Origin: an uncultured Flavobacteriaceae bacterium
GTDB taxonomy: Bacteria; Bacteroidota; Bacteroidia; Flavobacteriales; Flavobacteriaceae
Direction of reading: 5' to 3'
Assembly: GCA_947494825.1 (NCBI GenBank)
Contig: CANLWN010000004.1
Location: 1 to 64,000, forward strand
DNA: 64,000 nucleotides
The notes under the pieces are model-generated. The model was given only the letters and a program-made list of their open reading frames with translations. It did not search any database and had not been told where the DNA came from. Numbering within the stretch: position 1 is the first letter of the stretch; each line of letters opens with the position of its first letter. The translations under genes and the position numbers were made by a program. Positions 33,783-42,984 of this stretch are shown here, piece after piece.

Positions 33783-35063
33783 TTATTGATTCTCATTTTG
33801 TGGAATTGGAAATTGGGTGACGATATTGTCTCCCGGCCTATCCAATACCAAATCATTCAGGCGGTCAAACCTTCTAAGGTCGATCCACCGGTGTCCTTCC
33901 GCAAACAGGGAGTAACGCCTTTCATAAAGAATTCTGTCCACATCAACGGAACCTGGGGCAACATCCGCCAATCCGGCCGCATTCCTTATAATATTGATCG
34001 CTGTTTCCGCTTCGCCCGGATTGGATGTCATATTGGCTTCCGCGTATAACAAGATCAGTTCCTCATTTCGGATCATGCCCACTGGGTCCTCGCTAGATTG
34101 ATACACAAAGACATCATGGGTGCCCGGTGTTAAATCCGCTATATTCAATTCCCCGCTTGTTCTTAGAACAGCCTTATCCAATCTTGTGTCCCCCGTTTCC
34201 ACTGAAGCCAGGAAATCGGGGTGTGCTATTCTTGCATTCGCAGCGGTGGAGTTCAAAGCAAAAAACAATTGGTTCAATTCATCTCCACCAGCAGATGAAA
34301 ATTGGAAAAAAGCACCTGCATTCAGATCTCCATTAAGATCCATAAAGGAATCTGCCAGCGCACTTAAAACCAGAGCGTCATTGCCTTGATATGCAGCGGC
34401 CCTGGCCGTAATGGCCCTGTTGAACTCTAAATAGGACACGCCCAGCGTATTAGGTGCAACATCGCCCCCTATGGCCAAATCTGCCGCCGCTGAATCCAAC
34501 AGACCTATGATGGTCGTTAGGGCTGCATCGTAACTTTCGAAAGGGCCCAAATTATCCGGGTCAGAGACTTCAGTACGTATTCCATTTTGAAAAAGCACGG
34601 TTAGGATGGTAAGCAGTTCATGAGCCTTTATGGTGTTTGCAAACCCACGTATCGAGGCCTTTTCCGCATCGGTAAAAGGTTCGGTGGTATTATTCAAACC
34701 TTCCAGTAAAAGGTTACATTCCTTAATTACCGCATATCTGGCCGCATAATAGGTGGTGATGTAAAATGAGTTGTCATCCAATATACCTGTTAAGAGGTCA
34801 TTGGTCCATCGGGGGTCTGAACTTTGATGCCTCCAATAGTCTCTGCCCACTACGGATAGCGCATCCCGTTGGGTGTGTAAGCGGTCTCTCATATCCGCCA
34901 ATATTCCTGCCACAACCTGGGGAAGCTCCGCTCTGGAAACGCCTTCGGAAATGGACGAGGTCTCAGGTCCGTTTAAATCCCTTCCCTCATCGATGGTGCA
35001 GGCCCAAGCGAGCATCAAGGAAATCGAAAGGATCATTATTTTAGTTTTATTTAAAATTTTCAT
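33783..35063 (-). CDS. SusD/RagB family surface lipoprotein
   Basis: 426 residues with lipobox L-A-W-A-C, so surface-exposed after export. It has the tetratricopeptide-like helical core of SusD proteins and ends with the family's R-Y-S-L-F-A-E-G-H-R-W-I-D-L-R-R block. SusD proteins form the lid over the SusC transporter and bind the ligand. It is 19 bp downstream of the SusC gene, with a strong terminator after it. No glycoside hydrolase, regulator or sulfatase accompanies the pair, so the ligand is unknown and need not be a glycan. Confidence 0.94.
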   Translation of the reverse strand: MKILNKTKIMILSISLMLAWACTIDEGRDLNGPETSSISEGVSRAELPQVVAGILADMRDRLHTQRDALSVVGRDYWRHQSSDPRWTNDLLTGILDDNSFYITTYYAARYAVIKECNLLLEGLNNTTEPFTDAEKASIRGFANTIKAHELLTILTVLFQNGIRTEVSDPDNLGPFESYDAALTTIIGLLDSAAADLAIGGDVAPNTLGVSYLEFNRAITARAAAYQGNDALVLSALADSFMDLNGDLNAGAFFQFSSAGGDELNQLFFALNSTAANARIAHPDFLASVETGDTRLDKAVLRTSGELNIADLTPGTHDVFVYQSSEDPVGMIRNEELILLYAEANMTSNPGEAETAINIIRNAAGLADVAPGSVDVDRILYERRYSLFAEGHRWIDLRRFDRLNDLVLDRPGDNIVTQFPIPQNENQ

Positions 35064-35082
35064 GTTTTATATGTTTATATGA

Positions 35083-38055
35083 TTAAAATCCAACCGATAG
35101 ATGAAACATAAATCTCTTGGAAGAAGGAAACGGTGCCACTTCAACTCCAATACCTGCTGCGGCCGAACCAAAATTGGAGACCTCGGGATCGTAACTGTTA
35201 TAATCAAAAATATTGATCAGATTACGTCCTGAAAACCCAACCTTAACAGTGGATACAATTCCATTGAACCACTCCGTAAGTTTTTGTTCCGGTAAGGTAT
35301 AGTAAAACCCTACTTCCCTTAATTTAAGGTAGGAGGCATCCTCGACAAAGGGTTCTGCAAAGCCCGAACCAAAAGCCGCTAGCCTAAAATCCCCATTTGA
35401 CAAAGCTCCAGAGGGATCCAGACTGGTATCGTCGTAATCCGCACTTGTACCTCCAAAATCGGAAAGTAACCTACTTAGGTTGATATTATCTCCCCCATTT
35501 TTCCAATGCCATAGAAAGGACAAGGTAAAGTCCTTATATCTAAAGTTGTTACTAAAATTCATCTGGAAATCTGGTTCTGCATCACCTAATATCTGCACAT
35601 TGCCGTTTGCGTCGTTCCCCACAATTTGAGTGGCACTCCTGCCCTCTTCAATCCTGAACGTTCCCAAACCAGTACCGAAACCTTGGGTATCGAATGGGTT
35701 TACCGTCAGTTCGGTAATTTCCGATTTATTTTTGAACCAATTAGTGGTGAAATCCCAGGAGAAATTTTCCGTATTAAAGGGCCTTACGGTTACACCGACC
35801 TCAACCCCGTTGTTTTCCAGTGCTCCGGCATTGGCCCAACGAAAGGTAAAACCCGATGAGGGCTCATTGTCTGCTTGAAGAATCAGGTCTTCCACGTTTT
35901 TGTTGTACCAAGAAAATTCTATGGTTACCACATTGTTGAATAGACCCGCATCAAATCCAATTTCCAATTCCTTTTGCCTTTCCGGCTGAATGGTTGGATC
36001 TCCCAGGGTAGTAGGAACTATAATCCCCACATTGCCGTTTATCAAGGAATTTACAAAAGTGGTAAACAAAGATCCATTGGGTGCAAAGTTACCCGCTTCG
36101 CCATATGCCGCCCGCAATTTAAATTGATTGATCGCGTCAATGTTCCAAAAATCAAAATTGTGGAAATTAAGGGCTAAAGAGGCCTTGGGGTAGTAAAAAA
36201 GTTCGTTGGCATCTCCGTTGTTGGAAGATTTGTCACCCCTTAGACCCAGGGTGCCAATAATCTTATCCTGAAAATTTACCTGTTCCTGAACAAAAAATCC
36301 GGCATCTTCCTGTTCCAATCTAAATTGATCGGTGGCCACATTGGCGGCCTGATCCACATTTCTTTCAGAAGCAATCAACCCTGTTGAGGTAACTCGTATC
36401 GTATTTTGGGAAAATTGCTCGTTAGTGACACCTGCCTGGGTGGTGAAAGCAAGATTGTTATCCGTAGTATAATTATGTACCAAAAAGGCCGAATAGTTTG
36501 CATCCGTGTTCTGGGTAGTGCCCTCAGAGGACAAGCCATCCACACCCCCCACAGCAGGTCTCATGAATTGCAGGTCCCGGGGAAAAAAGACCGTATTCTT
36601 CAGGGTATAATTGTCAACACCCGCTCTAACAATCAATTTTAAGCTTTGATTCTCTGTCCTAAATAAATTAACGTCCAAGGTTCCTCCTGCGATTATACGT
36701 CTAGTAGATTCATTATTGGTCATGACGTCCCTGGTATGGATCTGGTTGGAAGAATTCGCAGGGTGATCCGGATAGTTACCGTCTGCATCTGGAAATAGGA
36801 AATCCCAAGGTCTGGTAAATAGCGTAGAAACACCTATTGTGGTATTGGTGTTGTCATTATTAAAGAAACCCCTATCTGCCGTGGAGCTGATATAGTTGCC
36901 CCTTAAGGATAATTTAATATCATCCGTTATGTTATGGTCCAAATTTAAGCGGACGGATTTTTTACCCGCACCAGTCCTTTTAACGATACCATCCTCCTCG
37001 TTTGTGGTAAAACTAGCAAAAAAAGCAGTCTTTGCATTACCCCCGGAAATACTTACGTTGGTATTGGTGATGAATCCCTTTTCTCCATAAATTTCATCCT
37101 CATAATCGGTCAAGGTCCCGTTGGCTTCCGCCGCTGTGAACAATGCGCCTTCACCATAGACACTTTCGGCCAAGGCCGCGGTCCAGTTTCTCTGACCGAG
37201 CAAGTTAACGGCCTCGTTCCAACCTACAGCTTGGGAGAAGTTAATTTTGGTCTCCCCCTGTTGGCCTCTTTTGGTGGTAATAATTATTACGCCTGCGGCG
37301 GCCCTAGATCCATAAATAGCCGAAGCAGATGCGCCTTTTAATATTTCGATATTTGCGATATCGTCCGGATTGATATCGGCAATTCTGTTTGACGCGTTAT
37401 CCTGGGAATCTGTTGTGGATGCTCCGCCGCCCGCAGCATTGGATACATCGTTTAATCCACCGGCAAAAACGCTGTTGTTGTTTACATAGACTCCGTCTAT
37501 AATGTAGAGAGGCTGCCCATTTCCGTTAATGGAGGTAACCCCTCGCAGTTTAACCGAAATTCCGCCTCCGGGTGCTCCGGAAGCTTGGGTGATCTGGGCA
37601 CCGGCAAATTTACCTGCCAAAGCTCCATCCAAGGTTTGTGGCGGTGTTCTACCTGCCAGTTCATCCGCCGAAACGGTTGCGACCGCATTCGCAGCATTGC
37701 TACGCTTGATCGAGGTGGCAAGTCCTGTTACGACCACCTCATCCAGTCCGGTGGCTCCCTCATCCAAGGAAACGTTGAGGGTGGTAGGGCCTGTTACGCT
37801 CAGTTCCTTGGATTCGTACCCAAGCGAAGAAAACACCAAAGTCGCAGGAAAACTACCCACCGAAATTTCATAATTACCATCAAAATCAGAGGTTGTCCCA
37901 TTTGTGGTACCCTTTTCCACAATGTTCGCTCCTGGCAATGGTAATTCAGTTGAAGAATCCGTTACGTTTCCGCTGACCGTTCCCTGGGAAACAGCATGTC
38001 CCGACAGGGTCAGGAACAATAGCAGAAACATACTTTTTAATAAAGTTTGTCTCAT
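35083..38055 (-). CDS. SusC/RagA family TonB-dependent transporter
   Basis: 990 residues from ATG 38055. It has a signal peptide (cleavage near A-V-S-Q), an N-terminal carboxypeptidase-like regulatory domain (G-T-V-S-G-N-V-T-D...), a TonB-box/plug region (L-D-E-V-V-V-T-G, then I-Y-G-S-R-A-A-A-G-V-I-I-I-T-T-K), and a 22-strand barrel ending in Phe. A longer frame from 38142 would add 29 charged residues ahead of the signal peptide and is rejected. It imports a ligand delivered by SusD using TonB energy. Confidence 0.95.
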   Translation of the reverse strand: MRQTLLKSMFLLLFLTLSGHAVSQGTVSGNVTDSSTELPLPGANIVEKGTTNGTTSDFDGNYEISVGSFPATLVFSSLGYESKELSVTGPTTLNVSLDEGATGLDEVVVTGLATSIKRSNAANAVATVSADELAGRTPPQTLDGALAGKFAGAQITQASGAPGGGISVKLRGVTSINGNGQPLYIIDGVYVNNNSVFAGGLNDVSNAAGGGASTTDSQDNASNRIADINPDDIANIEILKGASASAIYGSRAAAGVIIITTKRGQQGETKINFSQAVGWNEAVNLLGQRNWTAALAESVYGEGALFTAAEANGTLTDYEDEIYGEKGFITNTNVSISGGNAKTAFFASFTTNEEDGIVKRTGAGKKSVRLNLDHNITDDIKLSLRGNYISSTADRGFFNNDNTNTTIGVSTLFTRPWDFLFPDADGNYPDHPANSSNQIHTRDVMTNNESTRRIIAGGTLDVNLFRTENQSLKLIVRAGVDNYTLKNTVFFPRDLQFMRPAVGGVDGLSSEGTTQNTDANYSAFLVHNYTTDNNLAFTTQAGVTNEQFSQNTIRVTSTGLIASERNVDQAANVATDQFRLEQEDAGFFVQEQVNFQDKIIGTLGLRGDKSSNNGDANELFYYPKASLALNFHNFDFWNIDAINQFKLRAAYGEAGNFAPNGSLFTTFVNSLINGNVGIIVPTTLGDPTIQPERQKELEIGFDAGLFNNVVTIEFSWYNKNVEDLILQADNEPSSGFTFRWANAGALENNGVEVGVTVRPFNTENFSWDFTTNWFKNKSEITELTVNPFDTQGFGTGLGTFRIEEGRSATQIVGNDANGNVQILGDAEPDFQMNFSNNFRYKDFTLSFLWHWKNGGDNINLSRLLSDFGGTSADYDDTSLDPSGALSNGDFRLAAFGSGFAEPFVEDASYLKLREVGFYYTLPEQKLTEWFNGIVSTVKVGFSGRNLINIFDYNSYDPEVSNFGSAAAGIGVEVAPFPSSKRFMFHLSVGF

Positions 38056-38135
38056 TTTTATGTTATTTGAATTAGCTATGTAATCCTTCAAATCAATGAA
38101 GAATTTACTCAATTTATGCTTTTTTTTTAATTTCT

Positions 38136-38160
38136 CTAACATTTAGTTAACAAATTAACA
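38136..38160. promoter_or_regulatory. TTAACA cluster upstream of susC
   Basis: CTAACA (38136) and TTAACA (38147) are 11 bp apart, and another TTAACA follows at 38155. This resembles the PHO-box-like repeats elsewhere in the window but has only two in-phase units. A weak minus-strand -7 element (TTAATTTG, 38158-38151) overlaps it, which would be an awkward position for an activator. Confidence 0.25.
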
Positions 38161-38216
38161 CTGGGTATTTTTGAAAATCCTCCTTATTATTTTTAGCCGT
38201 TACAAGCTTATCTTCT

Positions 38217-38224
38217 TAACTTTG
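38217..38224 (+). promoter_or_regulatory. -7 element of aspS
   Basis: TAACTTTG matches TANNTTTG, 25 bp before the aspS start. The -33 position reads GTTACAAG without a TTG. Confidence 0.55.
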
Positions 38225-38249
38225 CGCCCAATATTTGTGAATAGCCAAA

Positions 38250-40004
38250 ATGTACAGAAGCCATAACTGTGGTGAATTGAGATCATCGCACATTAAGCAA
38301 GAAGTTACCCTCTCCGGATGGGTGCAAAAGACCAGGGACAAAGGTTTTGTAATCTGGGTAGATCTGCGGGATCGCTACGGAATCACCCAATTGATCTTTG
38401 ACGAAGAACGCAGTTCCGGTGACCTCCTGGAAAAGGCCAGATCATTGGGTCGTGAATTCGTTATCCAAGTAACCGGCACTGTCATTGAAAGGGCTTCCAA
38501 AAACAAGAACATCCCTACGGGAGACATTGAACTTTTGGTTTCCGAATTGCAGGTGCTCAACGAAGCGCTCTTGCCCCCCTTCACCATAGAGGACCAAACC
38601 GATGGTGGGGAAGACATACGCATGAAGTACCGCTACCTGGATATCCGTAGAAATCCGGTGAAGGACAAGCTCATTTTTAGGCACAAGGTGGCCATGGAGG
38701 TCCGTAAATACCTTTCCAACCAGGGCTTCATTGAGATAGAGACCCCATACTTAATAAAATCCACTCCCGAGGGAGCGCGCGATTTTGTGGTGCCCAGCAG
38801 AATGAACCAGGGGCAGTTCTACGCCCTACCACAGTCGCCCCAAACCTTCAAGCAACTTTTAATGGTGGGGGGAATGGACAGATATTTCCAGATCGTAAAA
38901 TGTTTTAGGGACGAGGACCTACGGGCCGATAGGCAACCCGAGTTTACCCAGATCGACTGTGAAATGGCCTTTGTGGAACAAGAGGATATCCTAAATGCCT
39001 TTGAAGGGCTCACCAAGCATTTGCTAAAAGAAATTAATGGGGTCGATACCGGGGATTTTCCCAGAATGACCTATGACGAGGCCATGGAGCGCTTTGGGAA
39101 CGACAAGCCGGATATCCGTTTTGGTATGGAGTTTGGAGAGCTCAACGCCCAGGCCCAGCACAGGGATTTCAATGTCTTTAACACCGCCGAGCTGGTAGTG
39201 GGCATCGCCGTTCCCGATGGGGCATCCTATACCCGAAAGGAATTGGACGCCCTGGTAGATTGGGTACGACGGCCACAGGTGGGGGCCAAGGGCATGGTCT
39301 ATGTAAAGTGCAATCCCGATGGCAGCTACAAATCTACCGTGGACAAATTCTACAAGCAGGAAGATCTAGCACAGTGGGCCAAAACAACCGGGGCCAAACC
39401 CGGGGATCTAATCTGTGTGCTTTCTGGAGAGATCCATGCAACCCGAGCCCAGTTGAGCGCCTTGCGAATGGAAATGGCAGCACGTCTTGGTTTGCGGAAA
39501 CCCGATGAATTTGCCCCCCTGTGGATACTTGATTTTCCCTTATTGGAACGGGACGAGGAAACTGGAAACTATCACGCCATGCACCATCCTTTTACTTCGC
39601 CCAAACCTGGGCAACTGGAGCTTTTGGAGACCGATCCCGGAGCCGTAAGGGCCAATGCCTATGATCTGGTACTGAACGGAAACGAGATTGGCGGTGGATC
39701 TATCCGTATCCATGATAAGGAGACCCAGGCCACCATGTTCAAACATTTGGGCTTTACGCCAGCTGAGGCAAAGGCCCAGTTTGGCTTTTTAATGGATGCC
39801 TTTCAGTATGGTGCACCACCCCATGGGGGGATAGCCTTTGGCCTAGATCGTTTGGTCGCCATCTTAGGCGGACAAGAAACGATCCGCGATTTTATAGCGT
39901 TTCCCAAAAACAACAGCGGCCGTGATGTCATGATCGATGCCCCGGCACCCTTGGATGAAACCCAGTTAAAAGAGCTAAACCTAAGATTGGATATAAAAGC
40001 TTAA
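38250..40004 (+). CDS. aspS: Aspartate--tRNA ligase
   Basis: 584 residues, class II aminoacyl-tRNA synthetase of the bacterial AspS type. It has an N-terminal OB-fold anticodon domain (residues 1-100), motif 2 ([18 protein letters not shown]), the bacteria-specific GAD insert (about 290-420) and motif 3 ([11 protein letters not shown]). It charges tRNA-Asp in the cytoplasm. It stands alone, divergent from susC. Confidence 0.98.
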   Translation: MYRSHNCGELRSSHIKQEVTLSGWVQKTRDKGFVIWVDLRDRYGITQLIFDEERSSGDLLEKARSLGREFVIQVTGTVIERASKNKNIPTGDIELLVSELQVLNEALLPPFTIEDQTDGGEDIRMKYRYLDIRRNPVKDKLIFRHKVAMEVRKYLSNQGFIEIETPYLIKSTPEGARDFVVPSRMNQGQFYALPQSPQTFKQLLMVGGMDRYFQIVKCFRDEDLRADRQPEFTQIDCEMAFVEQEDILNAFEGLTKHLLKEINGVDTGDFPRMTYDEAMERFGNDKPDIRFGMEFGELNAQAQHRDFNVFNTAELVVGIAVPDGASYTRKELDALVDWVRRPQVGAKGMVYVKCNPDGSYKSTVDKFYKQEDLAQWAKTTGAKPGDLICVLSGEIHATRAQLSALRMEMAARLGLRKPDEFAPLWILDFPLLERDEETGNYHAMHHPFTSPKPGQLELLETDPGAVRANAYDLVLNGNEIGGGSIRIHDKETQATMFKHLGFTPAEAKAQFGFLMDAFQYGAPPHGGIAFGLDRLVAILGGQETIRDFIAFPKNNSGRDVMIDAPAPLDETQLKELNLRLDIKA

Positions 40005-40005
40005 G

Positions 40006-40035
40006 ACCCTTATCCCATTTTGTGGCGGGTTTTTT
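40006..40035 (+). terminator. Possible terminator after aspS
   Basis: ACCC...CCCA pairs with TGG...GGGT in an imperfect stem just after the aspS stop, followed by TTTTT. The stem has an asymmetric bulge. Confidence 0.4.
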
Positions 40036-40063
40036 AATACTTTTAGGCAGATAAGAACAGCCA

Positions 40064-41848
40064 ATGCCAACCCAAAGGAAGCGTATACTTACCAGTTTTT
40101 TGAAATGGCGGTATAAACATATCTCCAACAAAACCTTTACCCACATCCTTAGTGTTGCCGTGGGTCTCTTGGCCGGTTTGGCATCAGTATCCCTGAAGAA
40201 CCTTACCTATTTTATACACTCCCAAGCGGAAAAGGGTGCCGTTTTCTCGAACAACCAACTGTACTTTGTGCTGCCTATCGTAGGGCTAACCCTGGTCTAC
40301 CTTTACGTAAAGTATGTCCATAAAAAACCCTTGGAGCATGCGGTGTCGTCCATCCTGTTTTCGATGTCGAGAAAAAAAAGCATCATCGCCCCTAACAGGA
40401 TATATACCTCTTTGATTACCGCTCCCCTCACTGTAGGTTTTGGAGGTTCTGTCGGGTTGTTAGGGCCTGCGGTGGCTTCAGGGGCCGCTATAAGTTCCAA
40501 TATCGGCCGGCTCTTCCATATGAATCCAAAGACGCGTTCCCTCCTGATCGCCTGTGCCTCTGCAGGGGCCATAGCCTCCATTTTCCAATCCCCTATCGCA
40601 GCCATTATTTTTGCTGTGGAGGTCTTTAGCTTAGACCTGACTTTGATGTCTTTATTGCCCTTGTTGCTGGCCTCAATTTCCGGGGTGCTTACCTCCTATT
40701 TTTTTTTAGGGAACGAAGTACTTTTTAGTTTTACGCTTTCGGATGATTTTGAGATCAAGGACACCCTGTTCTATATTTTGTTGGGCGTGGGAACGGCCAT
40801 AGCCTCAATTTATTTCACCAAGATGTATTTTGGCATTCTGAACTTCTTTAAACGATTTAAGAGTCCCAAGTACAAACTGCTGGTGGGCGGCCTCGCTATA
40901 GGGGGCATGCTCTACGCCATTCCCCCGCTTTACGGCGAGGGCTTTAGTTTTATTAACCTCCTTTTGGAAGGGAACCATATCCAAGCCCTGGGAAAGACCC
41001 CTTTTGATGCCTATACGGATAATATATGGGTAGTGGTGGCCTTGCTCTTTGGAATTACCCTTTTCAAGGCCGTGGCCATGACGACCACCTTTGCTGCCGG
41101 AGGCGCGGGCGGAATCTTCATTCCTACCATGGTCATGGGAAGTGCGCTGGGCAATGCAGTGGCCAAGGTAATCAACAACCTGGGGATGGGCTTCAACGTT
41201 TCCGAAAGTAATTTTACGCTCATTGGCATGGCCGGGCTGATTGCCGGTGTAATCCATGCACCGCTCACGGCCATCTTCCTGATTGCGGAAATCACCGGAG
41301 GCTACGAACTTTTTGTGCCCCTCATGATTACCGCCGCCATCTCCTTCCTCATTACTAGAAATGCCATTAATTATACCATATATACCCGTGAATTGGCCCA
41401 GATTGGCGCATTGATCACCCACAATAAGGATCAGACCGTACTTACTTTGATGCAATTGGACGACGTGGTGGAGAAAAATTTTAAGCCTGTGCGGCCAGAT
41501 ATGTCATTAGGTGAAATGTTACATGGCTCCGTGGCAAAATCTGCCCGTAATATATTCCCTGTAATCGATGATAAAAAAGCCTTGGTGGGCATTGTACTAC
41601 TCGATGACGTTCGGGAATTTATGTTCGATACCTCCTTATATGAAAACACCAAAGTGGAAACCTTTATGCATAGCGCGCCAGAGTACATTTTCTACGAGAC
41701 CGACAGCATGCAACAGGTTATGCGGAAATTTCAAGACAGTGGCGCCTGGAACCTCCCGGTTATCAAGGACGAAAAATATTATGGTTTTGTCTCAAAATCA
41801 AAGTTATTGACCGCGTATCGCCGGGAGTTGATTAATTTTACAAAATAA
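40064..41848 (+). CDS. ClC family chloride channel/transporter with CBS domains
   Basis: 594 residues: a ClC membrane core (about 1-420) and two cytoplasmic CBS domains (about 455-580). The conserved G-x-F-x-P-type segment is G-G-I-F-I-P near residue 348. The filter segment reads G-G-S-V-G-L-L-G-P (127-135), where exchangers have G-R-E-G-P. The external gating glutamate (E148 in the E. coli protein) is Leu133 here. This suggests a channel-like or uncoupled transporter. It stands between aspS and a small two-helix gene 8 bp downstream. Confidence 0.92.
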   Translation: MPTQRKRILTSFLKWRYKHISNKTFTHILSVAVGLLAGLASVSLKNLTYFIHSQAEKGAVFSNNQLYFVLPIVGLTLVYLYVKYVHKKPLEHAVSSILFSMSRKKSIIAPNRIYTSLITAPLTVGFGGSVGLLGPAVASGAAISSNIGRLFHMNPKTRSLLIACASAGAIASIFQSPIAAIIFAVEVFSLDLTLMSLLPLLLASISGVLTSYFFLGNEVLFSFTLSDDFEIKDTLFYILLGVGTAIASIYFTKMYFGILNFFKRFKSPKYKLLVGGLAIGGMLYAIPPLYGEGFSFINLLLEGNHIQALGKTPFDAYTDNIWVVVALLFGITLFKAVAMTTTFAAGGAGGIFIPTMVMGSALGNAVAKVINNLGMGFNVSESNFTLIGMAGLIAGVIHAPLTAIFLIAEITGGYELFVPLMITAAISFLITRNAINYTIYTRELAQIGALITHNKDQTVLTLMQLDDVVEKNFKPVRPDMSLGEMLHGSVAKSARNIFPVIDDKKALVGIVLLDDVREFMFDTSLYENTKVETFMHSAPEYIFYETDSMQQVMRKFQDSGAWNLPVIKDEKYYGFVSKSKLLTAYRRELINFTK

Positions 41849-41856
41849 TCCCCGCT

Positions 41857-42114
41857 ATGAAAACAAAACATATTATCCTCTTCATCGTGCTGCTCTCCCT
41901 TGGTGCTATCGTATACGGGTTCACCATAAAGGGCGAGGCCCCTGCACTGGCCAATAAATGTATCGGTTTCGGCACTGTTGGGCTCTTTCTCATCGCAATG
42001 CCCATGTTCTTGATCAAGGAGAGCAAGGGCAAGAAGGTAAAGGATTATATGCTCACCGATGAGAACATAAAAAAAATGCGCGCCGGGAAAACCAAGAAGT
42101 CCAAAAAACAATAA
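41857..42114 (+). CDS. Small two-helix membrane protein
   Basis: 85 residues with two hydrophobic helices (about 5-22 and 35-53) and a Lys-rich C-terminal tail (K-K-M-R-A-G-K-T-K-K-S-K-K-Q). It begins 8 bp after the ClC stop and is probably co-transcribed. I do not recognise a named family; it could be an accessory subunit of the channel, which is inference from position only. Confidence 0.78.
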   Translation: MKTKHIILFIVLLSLGAIVYGFTIKGEAPALANKCIGFGTVGLFLIAMPMFLIKESKGKKVKDYMLTDENIKKMRAGKTKKSKKQ

Positions 42115-42206
42115 TTGGCCTAAGATTTAATCCTGGATTAGGGGGAAGTCTTGCCAAAAAAAAATTATTTTAGTATTTTAAACACTTATTTTTAACTTTT
42201 ATTTGA

Positions 42207-42401
42207 ATGACTGGAACTGTAAAATTTTTCAATGAATCCAAAGGATACGGATTCATTACAAACGATGACACCGGAAAAGACATCTTTGTTCATGCCACGG
42301 CCCTAAACGGTGTGGAACTGAACGAAGGAGACAAAGTAGAATACCAGGAGGAGGAAGGAAGGAAGGGAATGGTTGCTGCACAAGTGCAAGTAATCTCGTA
42401 A
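42207..42401 (+). CDS. cspA: Cold-shock domain protein
   Basis: 64 residues, a single cold-shock domain. RNP1 reads K-G-Y-G-F-I-T and RNP2 reads D-I-F-V-H-A. It binds single-stranded RNA/DNA, acting as an RNA chaperone. The upstream region has a weak promoter (TTG at 42151, 17 bp, then TAGTATTT). A strong terminator follows 27 bp after the stop, so it is a single-gene transcript. Confidence 0.97.
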   Translation: MTGTVKFFNESKGYGFITNDDTGKDIFVHATALNGVELNEGDKVEYQEEEGRKGMVAAQVQVIS

Positions 42402-42428
42402 AAACATTTTATTTTGATTGGCGTATGA

Positions 42429-42456
42429 CCCTGACAAGACTGTCAGGGTTTTTTTT
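42429..42456 (+). terminator. Rho-independent terminator of the cold-shock gene
   Basis: CCCTGACA-AGAC-TGTCAGGG is a perfect 8-bp stem followed by eight T residues. It ends 2 bp before the tadA stop codon, so it separates the two convergent genes; on the minus strand it lacks a U tract. Confidence 0.95.
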
Positions 42457-42458
42457 GC

Positions 42459-42908
42459 TCAGTTCAAATTTCGTTTTTGAATAAAAAACCGTTTTAGGAC
42501 TTCCGAGCTTTCTGTTTCCAGAACCCCTCCGATAATCTGGGTTTTTGGATGTAGTTTGGTGCCCAGGGTACCGCAACCCCTTTCCGGATCCTTTGCCCCA
42601 TACACAATTTTGGATATCTGGCTCCAATACAGGGCGCCGGCACACATCTGGCAGGGTTCCAGAGTCACGTAGAGCGTGCAGTTAAGGAGGTACTTCCCAC
42701 CCAAAAAATTGGCCGCTGCGGTAATGGCCTGCATTTCTGCATGGGCCGTAACATCGTTTAGACGCTCTGTAAGGTTGTGAGCCCTGGCAATGATCCGGTT
42801 TTCCACCACCACTACCGCGCCAATGGGGACTTCTCCCAGATCAAAGGCCGTCTCCGCTTCTTGCAGCGCCTTTTTCATAAAGTATGCGTCATCCAATTTT
42901 AGGTCCAT
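42459..42908 (-). CDS. tadA: tRNA adenosine(34) deaminase
   Basis: 149 residues, cytidine-deaminase fold. The zinc site is H-A-E-M (catalytic Glu) and P-C-Q-M-C. The N-terminal Y-F-M-K-K-A-L-Q-E-A opening and the R-G-C-G block are typical of TadA, which converts A34 to inosine in tRNA-Arg(ACG). A broader nucleoside deaminase role is possible. It is divergent from dxs. Confidence 0.93.
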   Translation of the reverse strand: MDLKLDDAYFMKKALQEAETAFDLGEVPIGAVVVVENRIIARAHNLTERLNDVTAHAEMQAITAAANFLGGKYLLNCTLYVTLEPCQMCAGALYWSQISKIVYGAKDPERGCGTLGTKLHPKTQIIGGVLETESSEVLKRFFIQKRNLN

Positions 42909-42967
42909 AGGGCCAAAAATACAATTTTAGATAGAACCCCTAGGGTCAAAAAAAATTGAAATTAATG

Positions 42968-42975
42968 TACATTTG
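42968..42975 (+). promoter_or_regulatory. -7 element of dxs
   Basis: TACATTTG is a perfect TANNTTTG match, ending 9 bp before the ATG at 42985. Transcription should begin within a few bases of the start codon, giving an almost leaderless mRNA. No TTG is found at the -33 position. Confidence 0.6.
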
Positions 42976-42984
42976 TCCCCTACG

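Noticed and set aside
38056-38142. 29-residue N-terminal extension of the SusC protein
   Set aside because: It would place charged residues before a normal signal peptide; the ATG at 38055 is the natural start.
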